From: an uncultured Clostridia bacterium
Lineage (GTDB): Bacteria; Bacillota; Clostridia; Oscillospirales; Acutalibacteraceae
Assembly (NCBI GenBank): GCA_947628595.1
Contig: CANRAN010000071.1
Coordinates: 1 to 6,994, forward strand
Direction of reading: 5' to 3'
DNA length: 6,994 nt
Shown: positions 1 to 6,180 of the stretch, piece after piece
Position numbering within the stretch: the stretch's first letter is position 1
How the letters are laid out: every line of letters begins with the position of its first letter
Program-made: the position numbers and the translations under genes
The notes under the pieces: generated by a model
Seen by the model: only the letters and a program-made list of their open reading frames with translations
What the model was told of the DNA's origin: nothing
Databases searched by the model: none

Positions 1-140
1 ATACGTAATCTGCTGGGATCTCCGAGCTGTTTCATTGCATCTGCAACAGTTTTAATTGTTTCTATTGACGGCATAGCTTCAGCGAGCCGTCCGCCGTTTT
101 CGCTGTGGTTGTGAGGCAGTATAATTTCCTTGTCTGACAA
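1..140 (-). CDS. ArsR/SmtB-family metal-responsive repressor, N-terminal part (runs off the window)
   Basis: Reading the minus strand from a TTG at 140-138 gives 46 uninterrupted codons to the window edge. The segment begins MSDKEIILPHNH and ends in MKQLGDPSRLR. LGDPSRLR is the signature at the start of the winged-helix DNA-binding core of ArsR/SmtB repressors, and a short N-terminal tail with a PHNH-like His pair is typical of Zn/Cd/Co-sensing members. Such proteins are dimers that release their operator when they bind metal, and usually control a P-type metal ATPase or a cation efflux gene; none is visible here because the gene leaves the window. The TTG start is chosen because GGAGG lies 8 bases upstream and no in-frame ATG fits that SD. 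Family call is firm; the metal is a guess. It is transcribed in the same direction as the TIR operon but has its own promoter. Confidence 0.8.
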   Translation of the reverse strand, partial: MSDKEIILPHNHSENGGRLAEAMPSIETIKTVADAMKQLGDPSRLR

Positions 141-148
141 TTTATTTT

Positions 149-153
149 CCTCC
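149..153 (-). promoter_or_regulatory. Ribosome binding site that fixes the TTG start of the ArsR-type gene
   Basis: On the minus strand GGAGG is followed by eight bases and then TTG at 140-138. The spacing is ideal and the frame downstream is open and recognisable, so the non-ATG start is well supported. Confidence 0.75.
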
Positions 154-175
154 GTGATATGTAATACTTAGGTAT

Positions 176-204
176 ATTTTAAAATATGCAGACCTAAAAA
201 TCAA
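176..204 (-). promoter_or_regulatory. Probable sigma-A promoter of the ArsR-type gene, with an overlapping 14-base palindrome
   Basis: On the minus strand TTGATT (204-199) and TAAAAT (181-176) are separated by exactly 17 bases; the predicted transcript starts about 25-30 bases before the TTG codon. A perfect palindrome, ATATTTTAAAATAT at 174-187, covers the -10 element. A second perfect palindrome, AAATACGTATTT, lies upstream at 229-240. ArsR-type repressors often bind AT-rich dyads over their own promoter, so 174-187 is a reasonable operator candidate. This is inference, because AT-rich palindromes also arise by chance. Confidence 0.5.
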
Positions 205-314
205 TAGTGATTTTACAATAAAAAGTGAAAATACGTATTTGTAAATATTAAAGGGCGATACTTGCTATCTGATTGTCGTTCTAAAAAAAATGTATCAAGG
301 TTTATTAACAAAAT

Positions 315-337
315 CCGATTTATAGAGGAAAAATCAG
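315..337 (-). terminator. Weak stem-loop downstream of the TIR gene, possible terminator
   Basis: Minus-strand CTGATTT (337-331) can pair with AAATCGG (321-315), including one G-U pair, around a 9-base loop, and is followed by ATTTTG. It sits about 53 bases past the TIR stop codon, where a terminator would be expected before the next promoter. The stem is AT-rich and the T-tract is poor, so read-through into the ArsR-type gene is possible. The remainder of 141-389 contains only AT-rich sequence and the ArsR promoter. Confidence 0.25.
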
Positions 338-389
338 GTTGACACTAATATATAAAAAATCTATTGAGCAGAATGTACAGCAGTATTTA

Positions 390-1880
390 TTATTCATATA
401 TCTTAAATGTTGTGTCTATAGATTCGCCGCATATTGTAAGGAGTTTTTTTATATGTGAAAACTTTGAACCTAAGTCATAAGAAGTTCCTATGCACACGCC
501 ATTTTGCACGCTCCAACGACATGTCCTGAAATACGGCTTATCAGCCTTGTTTTCAGGGAGCCTGTAATTTGTTTCGGAAACACACTGCATTTGAACTATT
601 TGTTCACGCTTTTCCGGGTGACGTTTTATTGTTTCATCAAAAACACGGAACATCATATCTGTTTGATTTTCTATGTATTCATTTTCATAAAGAAAATAAT
701 GGATATTACTGCCATGATTTGTTTTCTTTATATCTTCACCGTTTGGTTTATTGAATTTATCCGGTAATTCATAGCCGTCAATAATAAGTTCACTACGGTC
801 AATTCCGCACACAAGCAGCAACTGTGCAATATACCTTAACTTGTCCTTCATGCTATAAGATGAACCAATACAGCATATTTTCCCGTTATCAAGTATGAAA
901 GTCCTGCATGCATTAAATCCACTTTTATGTATAATTACTTTTGAAAAATCAGTATCGGAAATACAGCCAATATTAAGCGCATCACTGTATTTTTCGGGGT
1001 ATTTGCGCAGTATCTTTTCAAAAATATCATACATCAGGTTTGCCTGATTCTTTGCACTGAACTTTTTCCCGAAAAGCGTATATGAAACAGGACTTTTGCC
1101 CGAATCAAACTGAACAGCTTTCGACGTTTTCGGTTCTGAAACTTCTTTTGTTTCTTCTTTTACAACTACAGAAAGTGCAGGCTGTTTTGGCACAGACTTA
1201 TGCGATGGCTGAACAGGGCTTGTTTCTTCAAAAACTTCAGTGCTCAAGTTTTGAATAGTTTCTCTTATTGCTTTCAGATTATTTATGCTTTTCCAATTTA
1301 TTGAAGCTCTCCAGAAACATTCGAATGCATAAGTTATATCATATTTTGACAGACTTGTTCCACGAAGTATTGTAGCAAAACTATTGGCGGCTGAACACAT
1401 CGAACGTTCCAATTCGGTCTGATTGACTTTTTCTATGAGGAATTTGCTCTGATAGTTAAATTCATTGATTACGCTTGGTTCAAGTTTAAGAATATCAGTT
1501 GTTTTAGCACTTTTGCGTTTTTTTTCCAGTTCCACAAAAATAATTTTTCTCTCACTTGTAACGGCTGTAAGCATTTCAAGAAAACAGGCATAGCTTTCAG
1601 TATAGCTCTGGCTTACAAATGCAATCACGATTTCTGCTGCTCTGATATTCCGGAGCATTGGTGTTACCCAGGCAGAACCCTCTTTGTCGAATGCTTTATC
1701 TGTATAAACACGCAGACCATACTGCTCCTGAAAAGGAACAACAACATCCTTGAATACTTTTTCCCAGTCATCGCTTGCATAGCTGATAAACACATATTTT
1801 TTACCATCGGAACACTCTGTTATAGATAATTTATCCAAGTATTCCACACGTTCTTTTATCTGCATTTCTGTTAATGACAT
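390..1880 (-). CDS. TIR-domain protein with a duplicated C-terminal domain, predicted immune NADase/signal generator
   Basis: 496 residues. Residues 28-118 form a TIR domain: KYVFISYASDDWEKVF opens the first strand and A loop, GLRVYTDKAF follows, and IVIAFVSQSYTESYACFLE holds the motif in which E102 is the predicted catalytic Glu of NAD-cleaving TIR domains. Residues 119-215 look helical, and 216-262 is a Pro/Lys/Glu-rich linker. Residues 266-368 and 394-496 are two diverged copies of one domain; both contain a PEK segment, Cys-Arg, an NG..C/CIG.SY stretch and an LL..CG end. Similar modules occur at the C-termini of some restriction-type proteins, from memory only. No signal peptide or membrane segment is seen, so it is cytoplasmic. 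It is the second gene of the operon, 44 bases after the HD-RyR gene, with a good AAGGAAGGG SD (1897-1889). TIR call is firm; enzymatic activity and product are inferred. Confidence 0.85.
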   Translation of the reverse strand: MSLTEMQIKERVEYLDKLSITECSDGKKYVFISYASDDWEKVFKDVVVPFQEQYGLRVYTDKAFDKEGSAWVTPMLRNIRAAEIVIAFVSQSYTESYACFLEMLTAVTSERKIIFVELEKKRKSAKTTDILKLEPSVINEFNYQSKFLIEKVNQTELERSMCSAANSFATILRGTSLSKYDITYAFECFWRASINWKSINNLKAIRETIQNLSTEVFEETSPVQPSHKSVPKQPALSVVVKEETKEVSEPKTSKAVQFDSGKSPVSYTLFGKKFSAKNQANLMYDIFEKILRKYPEKYSDALNIGCISDTDFSKVIIHKSGFNACRTFILDNGKICCIGSSYSMKDKLRYIAQLLLVCGIDRSELIIDGYELPDKFNKPNGEDIKKTNHGSNIHYFLYENEYIENQTDMMFRVFDETIKRHPEKREQIVQMQCVSETNYRLPENKADKPYFRTCRWSVQNGVCIGTSYDLGSKFSHIKKLLTICGESIDTTFKIYE

Positions 1881-1924
1881 AACATTTTCCCTTCCTTATC
1901 TAAAAATTTTATAAATTTGTGATA

Positions 1925-3952
1925 TTATTCATCTCTGTCGGGCAGGTAATAAATACGCAATCCGTCATATTGTTTTATAAGCATAAGCATACATTTCATT
2001 GGCTCTTTATCCTTTGCACGGTCATCTCCTTTCAGTATTTCAAAGTAATGCTGTCTTGCCATTTCTTCCGTAATTTCCTGATCATCCGGAGAAATTTTAA
2101 TCATATCGGTATGTGTCCTTGATATTTCACGTTCTGTCTTATCGCCGGGATTACCGTATATCCATCCCATTTCCTGATGCTCTTTCAGCCATCTGTGATG
2201 TTCCATAATGCCTATAATTTCAAGCTGTTCGTCTGTAAATCCATCGACCATTTTGAATGAAACAGATCTGTCTGTGTATAACATACCAAGTTTGTCAAGG
2301 TATTTTGCGAATGATTTTGCCTGTGATATATTCGAGAGTTTGTATTCAAGGGAGAGTTTTTCAAAACTATTTTCCATATCTTCTTTTGTTGCCAAATCAA
2401 AAAGCGAGTTTAGATCATTGGTATTGCCTGAATAACGTTTATCACACATGATATTATATCTGCCGTTAAGAATTACAGCGAAATCATAAAGATGAAGGAA
2501 ATTGCTGTTAGAAAGAAAGACCTGTTTTTTGCCGGGATTATATTTCTCCGTATCAACTGATATACTCAGGCAGATATTGCTTGTATCAAGGAGTTTTTTA
2601 ATATCGCCAAGGAAGCTGTTTTCTCCGACCATAGTAGAATATGCATTAAGTTTAGGACATTTGCCGGTTTTTGCATTTTTCTCCCAGTTTTCATATTCAG
2701 CCTTAAACCTGTCAATTTTAGGAATTTCGCTCTCATCATAGATATAGACTGCATCTATTGAATTCGTGCTGAAGATAAATTTGCAATCAAACGGGTGCAG
2801 TTCCGAGCGGGAATTTCTGCCATAAGGCGTTCTGTCCCAGCATTGCAGTTCATCGCAGAGCATGAGAAGATACGCCAGAGGGTGATATTTCATTTGAAAA
2901 GGTTTTGTAACTTCTTCATCCTTATAAAAACCGATAGAGAACTTGTAAAGGCTGTTATGAAGGAGAATTGCCGTCATAGCATCAATTCTGCATTTAAACT
3001 GTTCCGGATCAATATTATTTAAATCCAAATAAGCCGTTTTGCCGTAAAGTTTCTGAAACAGTACAGCTGCACTGAAATAGGCATGATCCATATAATAGCC
3101 GAAAACATCAGGTCTGCTGGACTTTGTTTCAAGAATAGTCCTGATACTGTCCGTTGTAACATAATATGTATCTTTAAGTTTTGCAGCAAGATTATAGGCA
3201 AAAAGCTCATTTGTATTGACAAATGTTTTGCCGTAAAATTTTTTATCTTTAAGTAATTCATTTATTTTATTATTTATACTTATGAACTTGTCAATGTTGA
3301 CATAAGCAACAAAAGGATTGTTCGCACGCGATTCCTTTTTCACTTCAAAATATGATTCAACCTGTTCAAAAGGCAGTTCAAACGGATAGCCGATATCATG
3401 AAAAAGAGAAGCAAGTCCCCAGTATTCAAGGAAATGATGAGCCGCAGAAGTATCGTTATCAATATTATAGAAATTCCTGTAAGCCTCTCTGTATGCTGTA
3501 TTTGATTCATAAACAGCAAGACCGAGTGCAAATACATAAACAGAATGAACATAATGATCTCTATGTTTCATAAGGAGAGAACTGCCGTTCATTTCGTATT
3601 CGGAGAGCATTTCAATCATATTGCGTGTTTTACCGTATCCGCCCATAAACATTTCAAGGTAACAGCAATACACATCAAAAGCGTAATTTTTTGCACCGCT
3701 CTCAAGAAAATGGCGCAAAGCATTTTCAAGACAAAGCCTGTCGGTATCTTTTTCCTGATTATACGGAATCATATTTTGTTTAATGCTTGTTCCGGTATAA
3801 TTTCCGGTATTTTTTTCATCAGTTTTTTCCGGATTACAACGCAAGTCAACGCAGGTGTCGCTAATAAAATGCAGGACTTTACTTTTAAGGTCTGTTCCGT
3901 TGTAAAATCGGTTGGGATAAGTCGGAAGCTGTGGTAAATTATTATAAGACAT
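1925..3952 (-). CDS. HD-domain phosphohydrolase fused to a C-terminal RyR domain
   Basis: 675 residues, starting at ATG 3952-3950 behind AGGAGGG with 9-base spacing. Residues 1-120 are unrecognised. Residues ~125-375 carry an apparently complete HD metal site: the HRDHYVHS cluster (H130/H133/H136), H185-D186 in LFHDIGYP, H290 in DHAYFSAAVLF, H332 in ILLHN and D367 in LLMLCDELQCWDR. This order (H, HD, H, H, D) matches HD-GYP/dNTPase-like metal phosphohydrolases, which hydrolyse phosphoester bonds of nucleotides. Residues 380-530 are unassigned. Residues ~532-640 match a bacterial RyR (ryanodine receptor-like) domain: NISQAKSFAKYLDKLGM, then IMEHHRWLKEHQEMGWIYG, then a Thr/Asp-rich end. RyR domains in prokaryotes are thought to bind nucleotide-like ligands. 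The next gene encodes a TIR protein, so this is the likely sensor/effector partner. No signal peptide is seen. Domain calls are good; substrate and ligand are unknown. Confidence 0.8.
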   Translation of the reverse strand: MSYNNLPQLPTYPNRFYNGTDLKSKVLHFISDTCVDLRCNPEKTDEKNTGNYTGTSIKQNMIPYNQEKDTDRLCLENALRHFLESGAKNYAFDVYCCYLEMFMGGYGKTRNMIEMLSEYEMNGSSLLMKHRDHYVHSVYVFALGLAVYESNTAYREAYRNFYNIDNDTSAAHHFLEYWGLASLFHDIGYPFELPFEQVESYFEVKKESRANNPFVAYVNIDKFISINNKINELLKDKKFYGKTFVNTNELFAYNLAAKLKDTYYVTTDSIRTILETKSSRPDVFGYYMDHAYFSAAVLFQKLYGKTAYLDLNNIDPEQFKCRIDAMTAILLHNSLYKFSIGFYKDEEVTKPFQMKYHPLAYLLMLCDELQCWDRTPYGRNSRSELHPFDCKFIFSTNSIDAVYIYDESEIPKIDRFKAEYENWEKNAKTGKCPKLNAYSTMVGENSFLGDIKKLLDTSNICLSISVDTEKYNPGKKQVFLSNSNFLHLYDFAVILNGRYNIMCDKRYSGNTNDLNSLFDLATKEDMENSFEKLSLEYKLSNISQAKSFAKYLDKLGMLYTDRSVSFKMVDGFTDEQLEIIGIMEHHRWLKEHQEMGWIYGNPGDKTEREISRTHTDMIKISPDDQEITEEMARQHYFEILKGDDRAKDKEPMKCMLMLIKQYDGLRIYYLPDRDE

Positions 3953-3961
3953 AAAAATTTT

Positions 3962-3968
3962 CCCTCCT
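3962..3968 (-). promoter_or_regulatory. Strong ribosome binding site of the HD-RyR gene
   Basis: AGGAGGG on the minus strand, 9 bases before the ATG at 3952. It is near-perfectly complementary to the 16S 3' end and predicts efficient translation of the first gene of the operon. Confidence 0.75.
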
Positions 3969-4118
3969 AAATTATTTTATTATGCAGATTGCTCCGGTGA
4001 GAGAGAAATCTTATTTCTTTTATTTTTTTCAAATCACAAAATGTTTTTCTATCAGTATTATTTTCCAAAACTTCGTTGCAGATAGCCGGCAAAGAATTTT
4101 TATAGGGAAAATCTCAGC

Positions 4119-4158
4119 TTGTTGGTTCTGGCTGCACCGAGTTACAGTAAACCAACAA
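4119..4158. repeat. Dyad in the leader of the HD-RyR/TIR operon
   Basis: TTGTTGGTT at 4119-4127 is an exact inverted repeat of AACCAACAA at 4150-4158. CTG (4128-4130) can further pair with CAG (4145-4147) across a two-base bulge. The intervening loop contains GGCTGCACC, itself nearly palindromic. It lies between the predicted operon promoter (4216-4244) and the HD-RyR start, so it would fold in the mRNA leader, or serve as a repressor-binding dyad. No T-tract follows on either strand, so it is not an obvious terminator. Confidence 0.5.
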
Positions 4159-4215
4159 AATAAGCAGTTAAGTGACCAAACTCAAAAGAACCAAAATAAT
4201 AATTGTATCACCTAA

Positions 4216-4244
4216 ATATTACCACAAAAATCATAAAAGGTAAA
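4216..4244 (-). promoter_or_regulatory. Candidate extended -10 promoter for the HD-RyR/TIR operon
   Basis: On the minus strand TTTACC (4244-4239) and TAATAT (4221-4216) are 17 bases apart, and TGG immediately precedes the -10, giving the TGN extended element common in Firmicutes. Each hexamer matches consensus at four of six positions. The predicted leader would be about 255 bases, unusually long. A CATAAT closer to the gene (minus strand, about 3981-3986) lacks a -35, and TTGACA-17-TCTGAT at 4417-4389 is further away, so the choice is tentative. Confidence 0.4.
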
Positions 4245-4249
4245 TACTT

Positions 4250-4582
4250 AATTTACAAAAAAGGATAAAAATTTGAGAATTTTTTAAAGGCAGACCGAAA
4301 TTAGAAAAAATAGTTGAGCAAAAATAAGTATTATGTTCACCTATAACACTAATCGGGAAAAAATTCAAATAAAAATGCAAATAAGCTAATCAGACGATTT
4401 ATTCTCAAAGGTGTCAACAACATTGAATTAACAACTATCCTCGTTGTATTTTCAATGGTCTTTCCCCTTGTCAGTTTCTTAATAAGTTAAATATAAATCA
4501 TTTGTTTACTTAATTTCACGGACATTTTATATTGCAATTTAGATTTGTATCAAGGGTAAAATGAACGGCTGCACGGTCGACC
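4250..4582. other. AT-rich divergent intergenic region without a supportable gene
   Basis: Between the predicted promoters of the leftward HD-RyR/TIR operon and the rightward polysaccharide remnant. No frame on either strand holds a convincing gene with an SD. It contains a short ACAAC/GTTGT stem-loop near 4430-4450, a weak minus-strand TTGACA-17-TCTGAT (4417-4389) and the left copy of an 18-base direct repeat (4535-4552). Confidence 0.6.
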
Positions 4583-4611
4583 TTGACAAACTGCCGATTT
4601 TCCGCTATAAT
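4583..4611 (+). promoter_or_regulatory. Perfect-consensus sigma-A promoter upstream of the FrhB-like gene
   Basis: TTGACA at 4583-4588 and TATAAT at 4606-4611 are both exact consensus and separated by exactly 17 bases. Transcription should start near 4618-4620, about 296 bases before the FrhB-like ATG. The leader would contain the 4621-4649 hairpin and the flippase tail. Twelve of twelve matches with ideal spacing is unlikely by chance; in the surrounding AT-rich DNA this is the strongest promoter in the window. Confidence 0.8.
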
Positions 4612-4620
4612 GCTACTGCA

Positions 4621-4649
4621 GTGTGTAAGCCTACCTTCGGCTAACACAC
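4621..4649 (+). other. Hairpin at the very 5' end of the predicted transcript
   Basis: GTGTGTAAGCC (4621-4631) pairs with GGCTAACACAC (4639-4649): ten base pairs with one A-A mismatch and a 7-base loop. It begins within a few bases of the predicted +1. No T-tract follows, so it is not a standard terminator. Possible roles are mRNA 5'-end stabilisation or a recognition element for an antitermination factor of the NusG/LoaP type known from polysaccharide operons; the latter is speculation. Confidence 0.5.
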
Positions 4650-4697
4650 CAACACACCAATTTAGATTTATACCATTCTAACTTTACCAAAGCTTGA

Positions 4698-4877
4698 AGA
4701 ACTACTGTTATTTTTTGTGCTTTGTATTGGGTAGTTTGTGTTCGGATTATTGATGGTGTGGTAGGAATTATTATCCGATTGGTGATTTGCAGCGTAGTTC
4801 CAAACCTCATTTGGTGGATACTCTATGCAAAAACCGATGAGATGAAGCGTGTAAAAAGGATTATCCTGAAACGTTGA
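4698..4877 (+). pseudogene. C-terminal remnant of a Wzx-like polysaccharide flippase
   Basis: A frame open from 4698 to the TGA at 4875-4877 encodes 59 residues with no plausible start or SD. It contains two hydrophobic stretches, VIFCALYWVVVCV and GVVGIIIRLVICSVVPNLIW, then a basic tail with YAKTDEMKRVKRIILKR. A GIIxRLIIC..PN last helix followed by a short Lys/Arg tail resembles the C-terminus of Firmicute oligosaccharide flippases of the MOP superfamily, which move lipid-linked repeat units across the membrane. The remaining ~400 residues are missing; an in-frame TGA lies at 4695. The stop is 38 bases before the FrhB-like ATG, the spacing expected of neighbouring genes in a surface-polysaccharide operon. 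Recognition is from memory of the family and the fragment is short, so family assignment is moderate; that it is a truncated membrane-protein tail is more certain. Confidence 0.55.
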
Positions 4878-4900
4878 GTTTGTGTTTTATGTCGTTAAAG

Positions 4901-4905
4901 GGAGG
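4901..4905 (+). promoter_or_regulatory. Ribosome binding site selecting the ATG at 4916 for the FrhB-like gene
   Basis: GGAGG, within AAAGGGAGGAAG, ends 10 bases before ATG 4916-4918. An upstream in-frame TTG at 4874 would place this SD inside the coding region, overlap the flippase stop and add 14 residues that match nothing before the ferredoxin motif. The ATG at 4916 is therefore preferred. Confidence 0.8.
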
Positions 4906-4915
4906 AAGAGATTAC

Positions 4916-6160
4916 ATGGATACGATTTTAAAAACAGTTAATGACAATTTATGTATTTCATGCGGTATTTGTGCAGCTAACTGCCCGGCAAACTGCATAA
5001 CAATGGAGCGAAAAGGCTCTCAATATCTGCCGCAAGTTAATTTAAATGAGTGTGTAAAATGCGGAGTATGCCGTAAGGTGTGTCCAAGTAGCAAATTTTA
5101 TGAATACGATGGCAAACTCAAAATAGAGGATTATTTGTTGGGAGAGTACAAAGCTATTTATTGTGCTAAAACGAAAGACAAAAAAGTGCTTCGGCAAGCA
5201 ACAAGCGGGGGAGCTATCACACAAATCATTTTGAATCTTTTGGAGCATGGTGAGTATGACTCAGCATTTCTTTTGAGCGGCTACGGTTGTGATGAATTGT
5301 TGGAAACAAGAAGGTTTGTTAAGGGTGATGATTTTAACAGCACCTTTAAAAGCAGATATTTGACTGTTTCGCATGAAAACTCAATAAAATACCTGATTAA
5401 ACATCCTGATGAAAAAGTTATCTTAGTTGCAACCGGCTGTGTGGTTCGTGGAATACTTAACACTATAAAACATAGAAAACTAAATAGAGATAACTATTTA
5501 ATTATAGGACTGTTTTGTGATAAAACGATGCATTATGGTGTTGTTGATTACTTTTCATCACATGAAATAAACAAGGAAAGAGAACTGAAAGACTTATATT
5601 TCAGAACAAAAGATGTTAATGGGTGGCCCGGGGATGTAAGACTTGTTTATAAGGACGGGAGCTATCAGGATCTGCCGGCTAAAGAGCGTATGAAACTTAA
5701 AAATTATTTTATGCCGGAACGTTGTCTTTACTGTCAGGACAAGCTGAATTTGAATTGTGATATTGCAGTTGGTGATAACTATATAAAAGCGAATTCGGAT
5801 GCAGATGGTGTAAGCAGCGTTATTGTCAGAACAGAACGTGGACGACGTCTTTGGGAAATGTACTGTAAGGATACATTCAGTTGGCACTGTGACAGTGCAT
5901 CGGAATTATCGAAAGCACAACTGCTCAGTGCTAAAAAATTGAACCATGAATTTGCACAATTGAGGGGGTTATGCCCTAAGGCTAACGGTGGAATATCAAC
6001 CGGAACAAAAAAAGCCTTTAAAGCTGCACTTAATAAAATACAAATCGGTAAATCAGAGAATGTATATATTGCAGTAAATAAGGACATTAAGCGGAGAGGA
6101 TATAAATCTGCGATTAAAAAGATAATGACATTTCCTAAACGGCTTTTGAAAAAATTCTAA
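4916..6160 (+). CDS. Coenzyme F420 hydrogenase/dehydrogenase beta-subunit-like (FrhB/FdhB) iron-sulfur protein of a polysaccharide locus
   Basis: 414 residues. Residues 13-23 (CISCGICAANC) and 46-56 (CVKCGVCRKVC) are two CxxCxxCxxxC motifs, giving a bacterial-type 2[4Fe-4S] ferredoxin domain. An FrhB/FdhB N-terminal domain follows (TSGGAITQIILNLLE at 97-111) and then the C-terminal domain, with Cys 201 in GLFCDK and a Cys-rich RCLYCQDKLNLNCDIAVGDN at 269-288. Archaeal FrhB binds FAD and passes electrons to F420, but clostridia generally lack F420; their homologues usually sit in exopolysaccharide clusters near pyruvyltransferases and glycosyltransferases and presumably do flavin-dependent redox chemistry on a sugar or carrier. 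That role is inference. No signal peptide is seen; the protein is cytoplasmic with a basic tail (FPKRLLKKF). It lies between a flippase remnant and a glf remnant, and is the only intact gene of this cluster here. No frameshift or missing ligand Cys is seen. Confidence 0.85.
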   Translation: MDTILKTVNDNLCISCGICAANCPANCITMERKGSQYLPQVNLNECVKCGVCRKVCPSSKFYEYDGKLKIEDYLLGEYKAIYCAKTKDKKVLRQATSGGAITQIILNLLEHGEYDSAFLLSGYGCDELLETRRFVKGDDFNSTFKSRYLTVSHENSIKYLIKHPDEKVILVATGCVVRGILNTIKHRKLNRDNYLIIGLFCDKTMHYGVVDYFSSHEINKERELKDLYFRTKDVNGWPGDVRLVYKDGSYQDLPAKERMKLKNYFMPERCLYCQDKLNLNCDIAVGDNYIKANSDADGVSSVIVRTERGRRLWEMYCKDTFSWHCDSASELSKAQLLSAKKLNHEFAQLRGLCPKANGGISTGTKKAFKAALNKIQIGKSENVYIAVNKDIKRRGYKSAIKKIMTFPKRLLKKF

Positions 6161-6180
6161 ATTTTAAAGGGTATAGATAT

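Larger units (their letters stand above)
4535..4675. repeat. Pair of 18-base direct repeats flanking a promoter-hairpin segment
   Basis: CAATTTAGATTTGTATCA at 4535-4552 and CAATTTAGATTTATACCA at 4658-4675 agree at 16 of 18 positions, the first 12 exactly. The 105 bases between them are visibly richer in G and C than the flanks and hold the consensus promoter at 4583-4611 and the hairpin at 4621-4649. Just inside the right copy, ACACACCA is repeated twice in tandem. This could mark a small inserted module, or a duplication that can delete by slippage. Confidence 0.6.

Noticed and set aside
339..367. Plus-strand TTGACA followed by TATTGA at 17 bases
   Set aside because: The -10 matches only three of six positions and nothing downstream on the plus strand is a gene.
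504..767. Plus-strand open frames antisense to the TIR gene, and similar ones within the HD-RyR gene
   Set aside because: Shadow frames of real genes: no SD, no recognisable products, hydrophobic compositions typical of antisense reading.
4003..4032. Plus-strand AGAAAT/ATTTCT stem followed by a T-rich stretch as a terminator
   Set aside because: The stem is almost all A-T pairs and no plus-strand gene lies upstream to terminate.
3982..4215. Plus-strand open frame of 77 codons upstream of the HD-RyR gene
   Set aside because: No SD, low-complexity composition, and it overlaps the predicted leader of the opposite operon.
4389..4417. Minus-strand TTGACA-17-TCTGAT as the operon promoter
   Set aside because: Good -35, but a weaker -10 and about 430 bases of leader; the extended -10 at 4216-4244 is closer and at least as good.
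4874..4918. Upstream TTG start for the FrhB-like protein
   Set aside because: It overlaps the flippase stop, places the strong SD inside the gene, and adds residues unrelated to the family.
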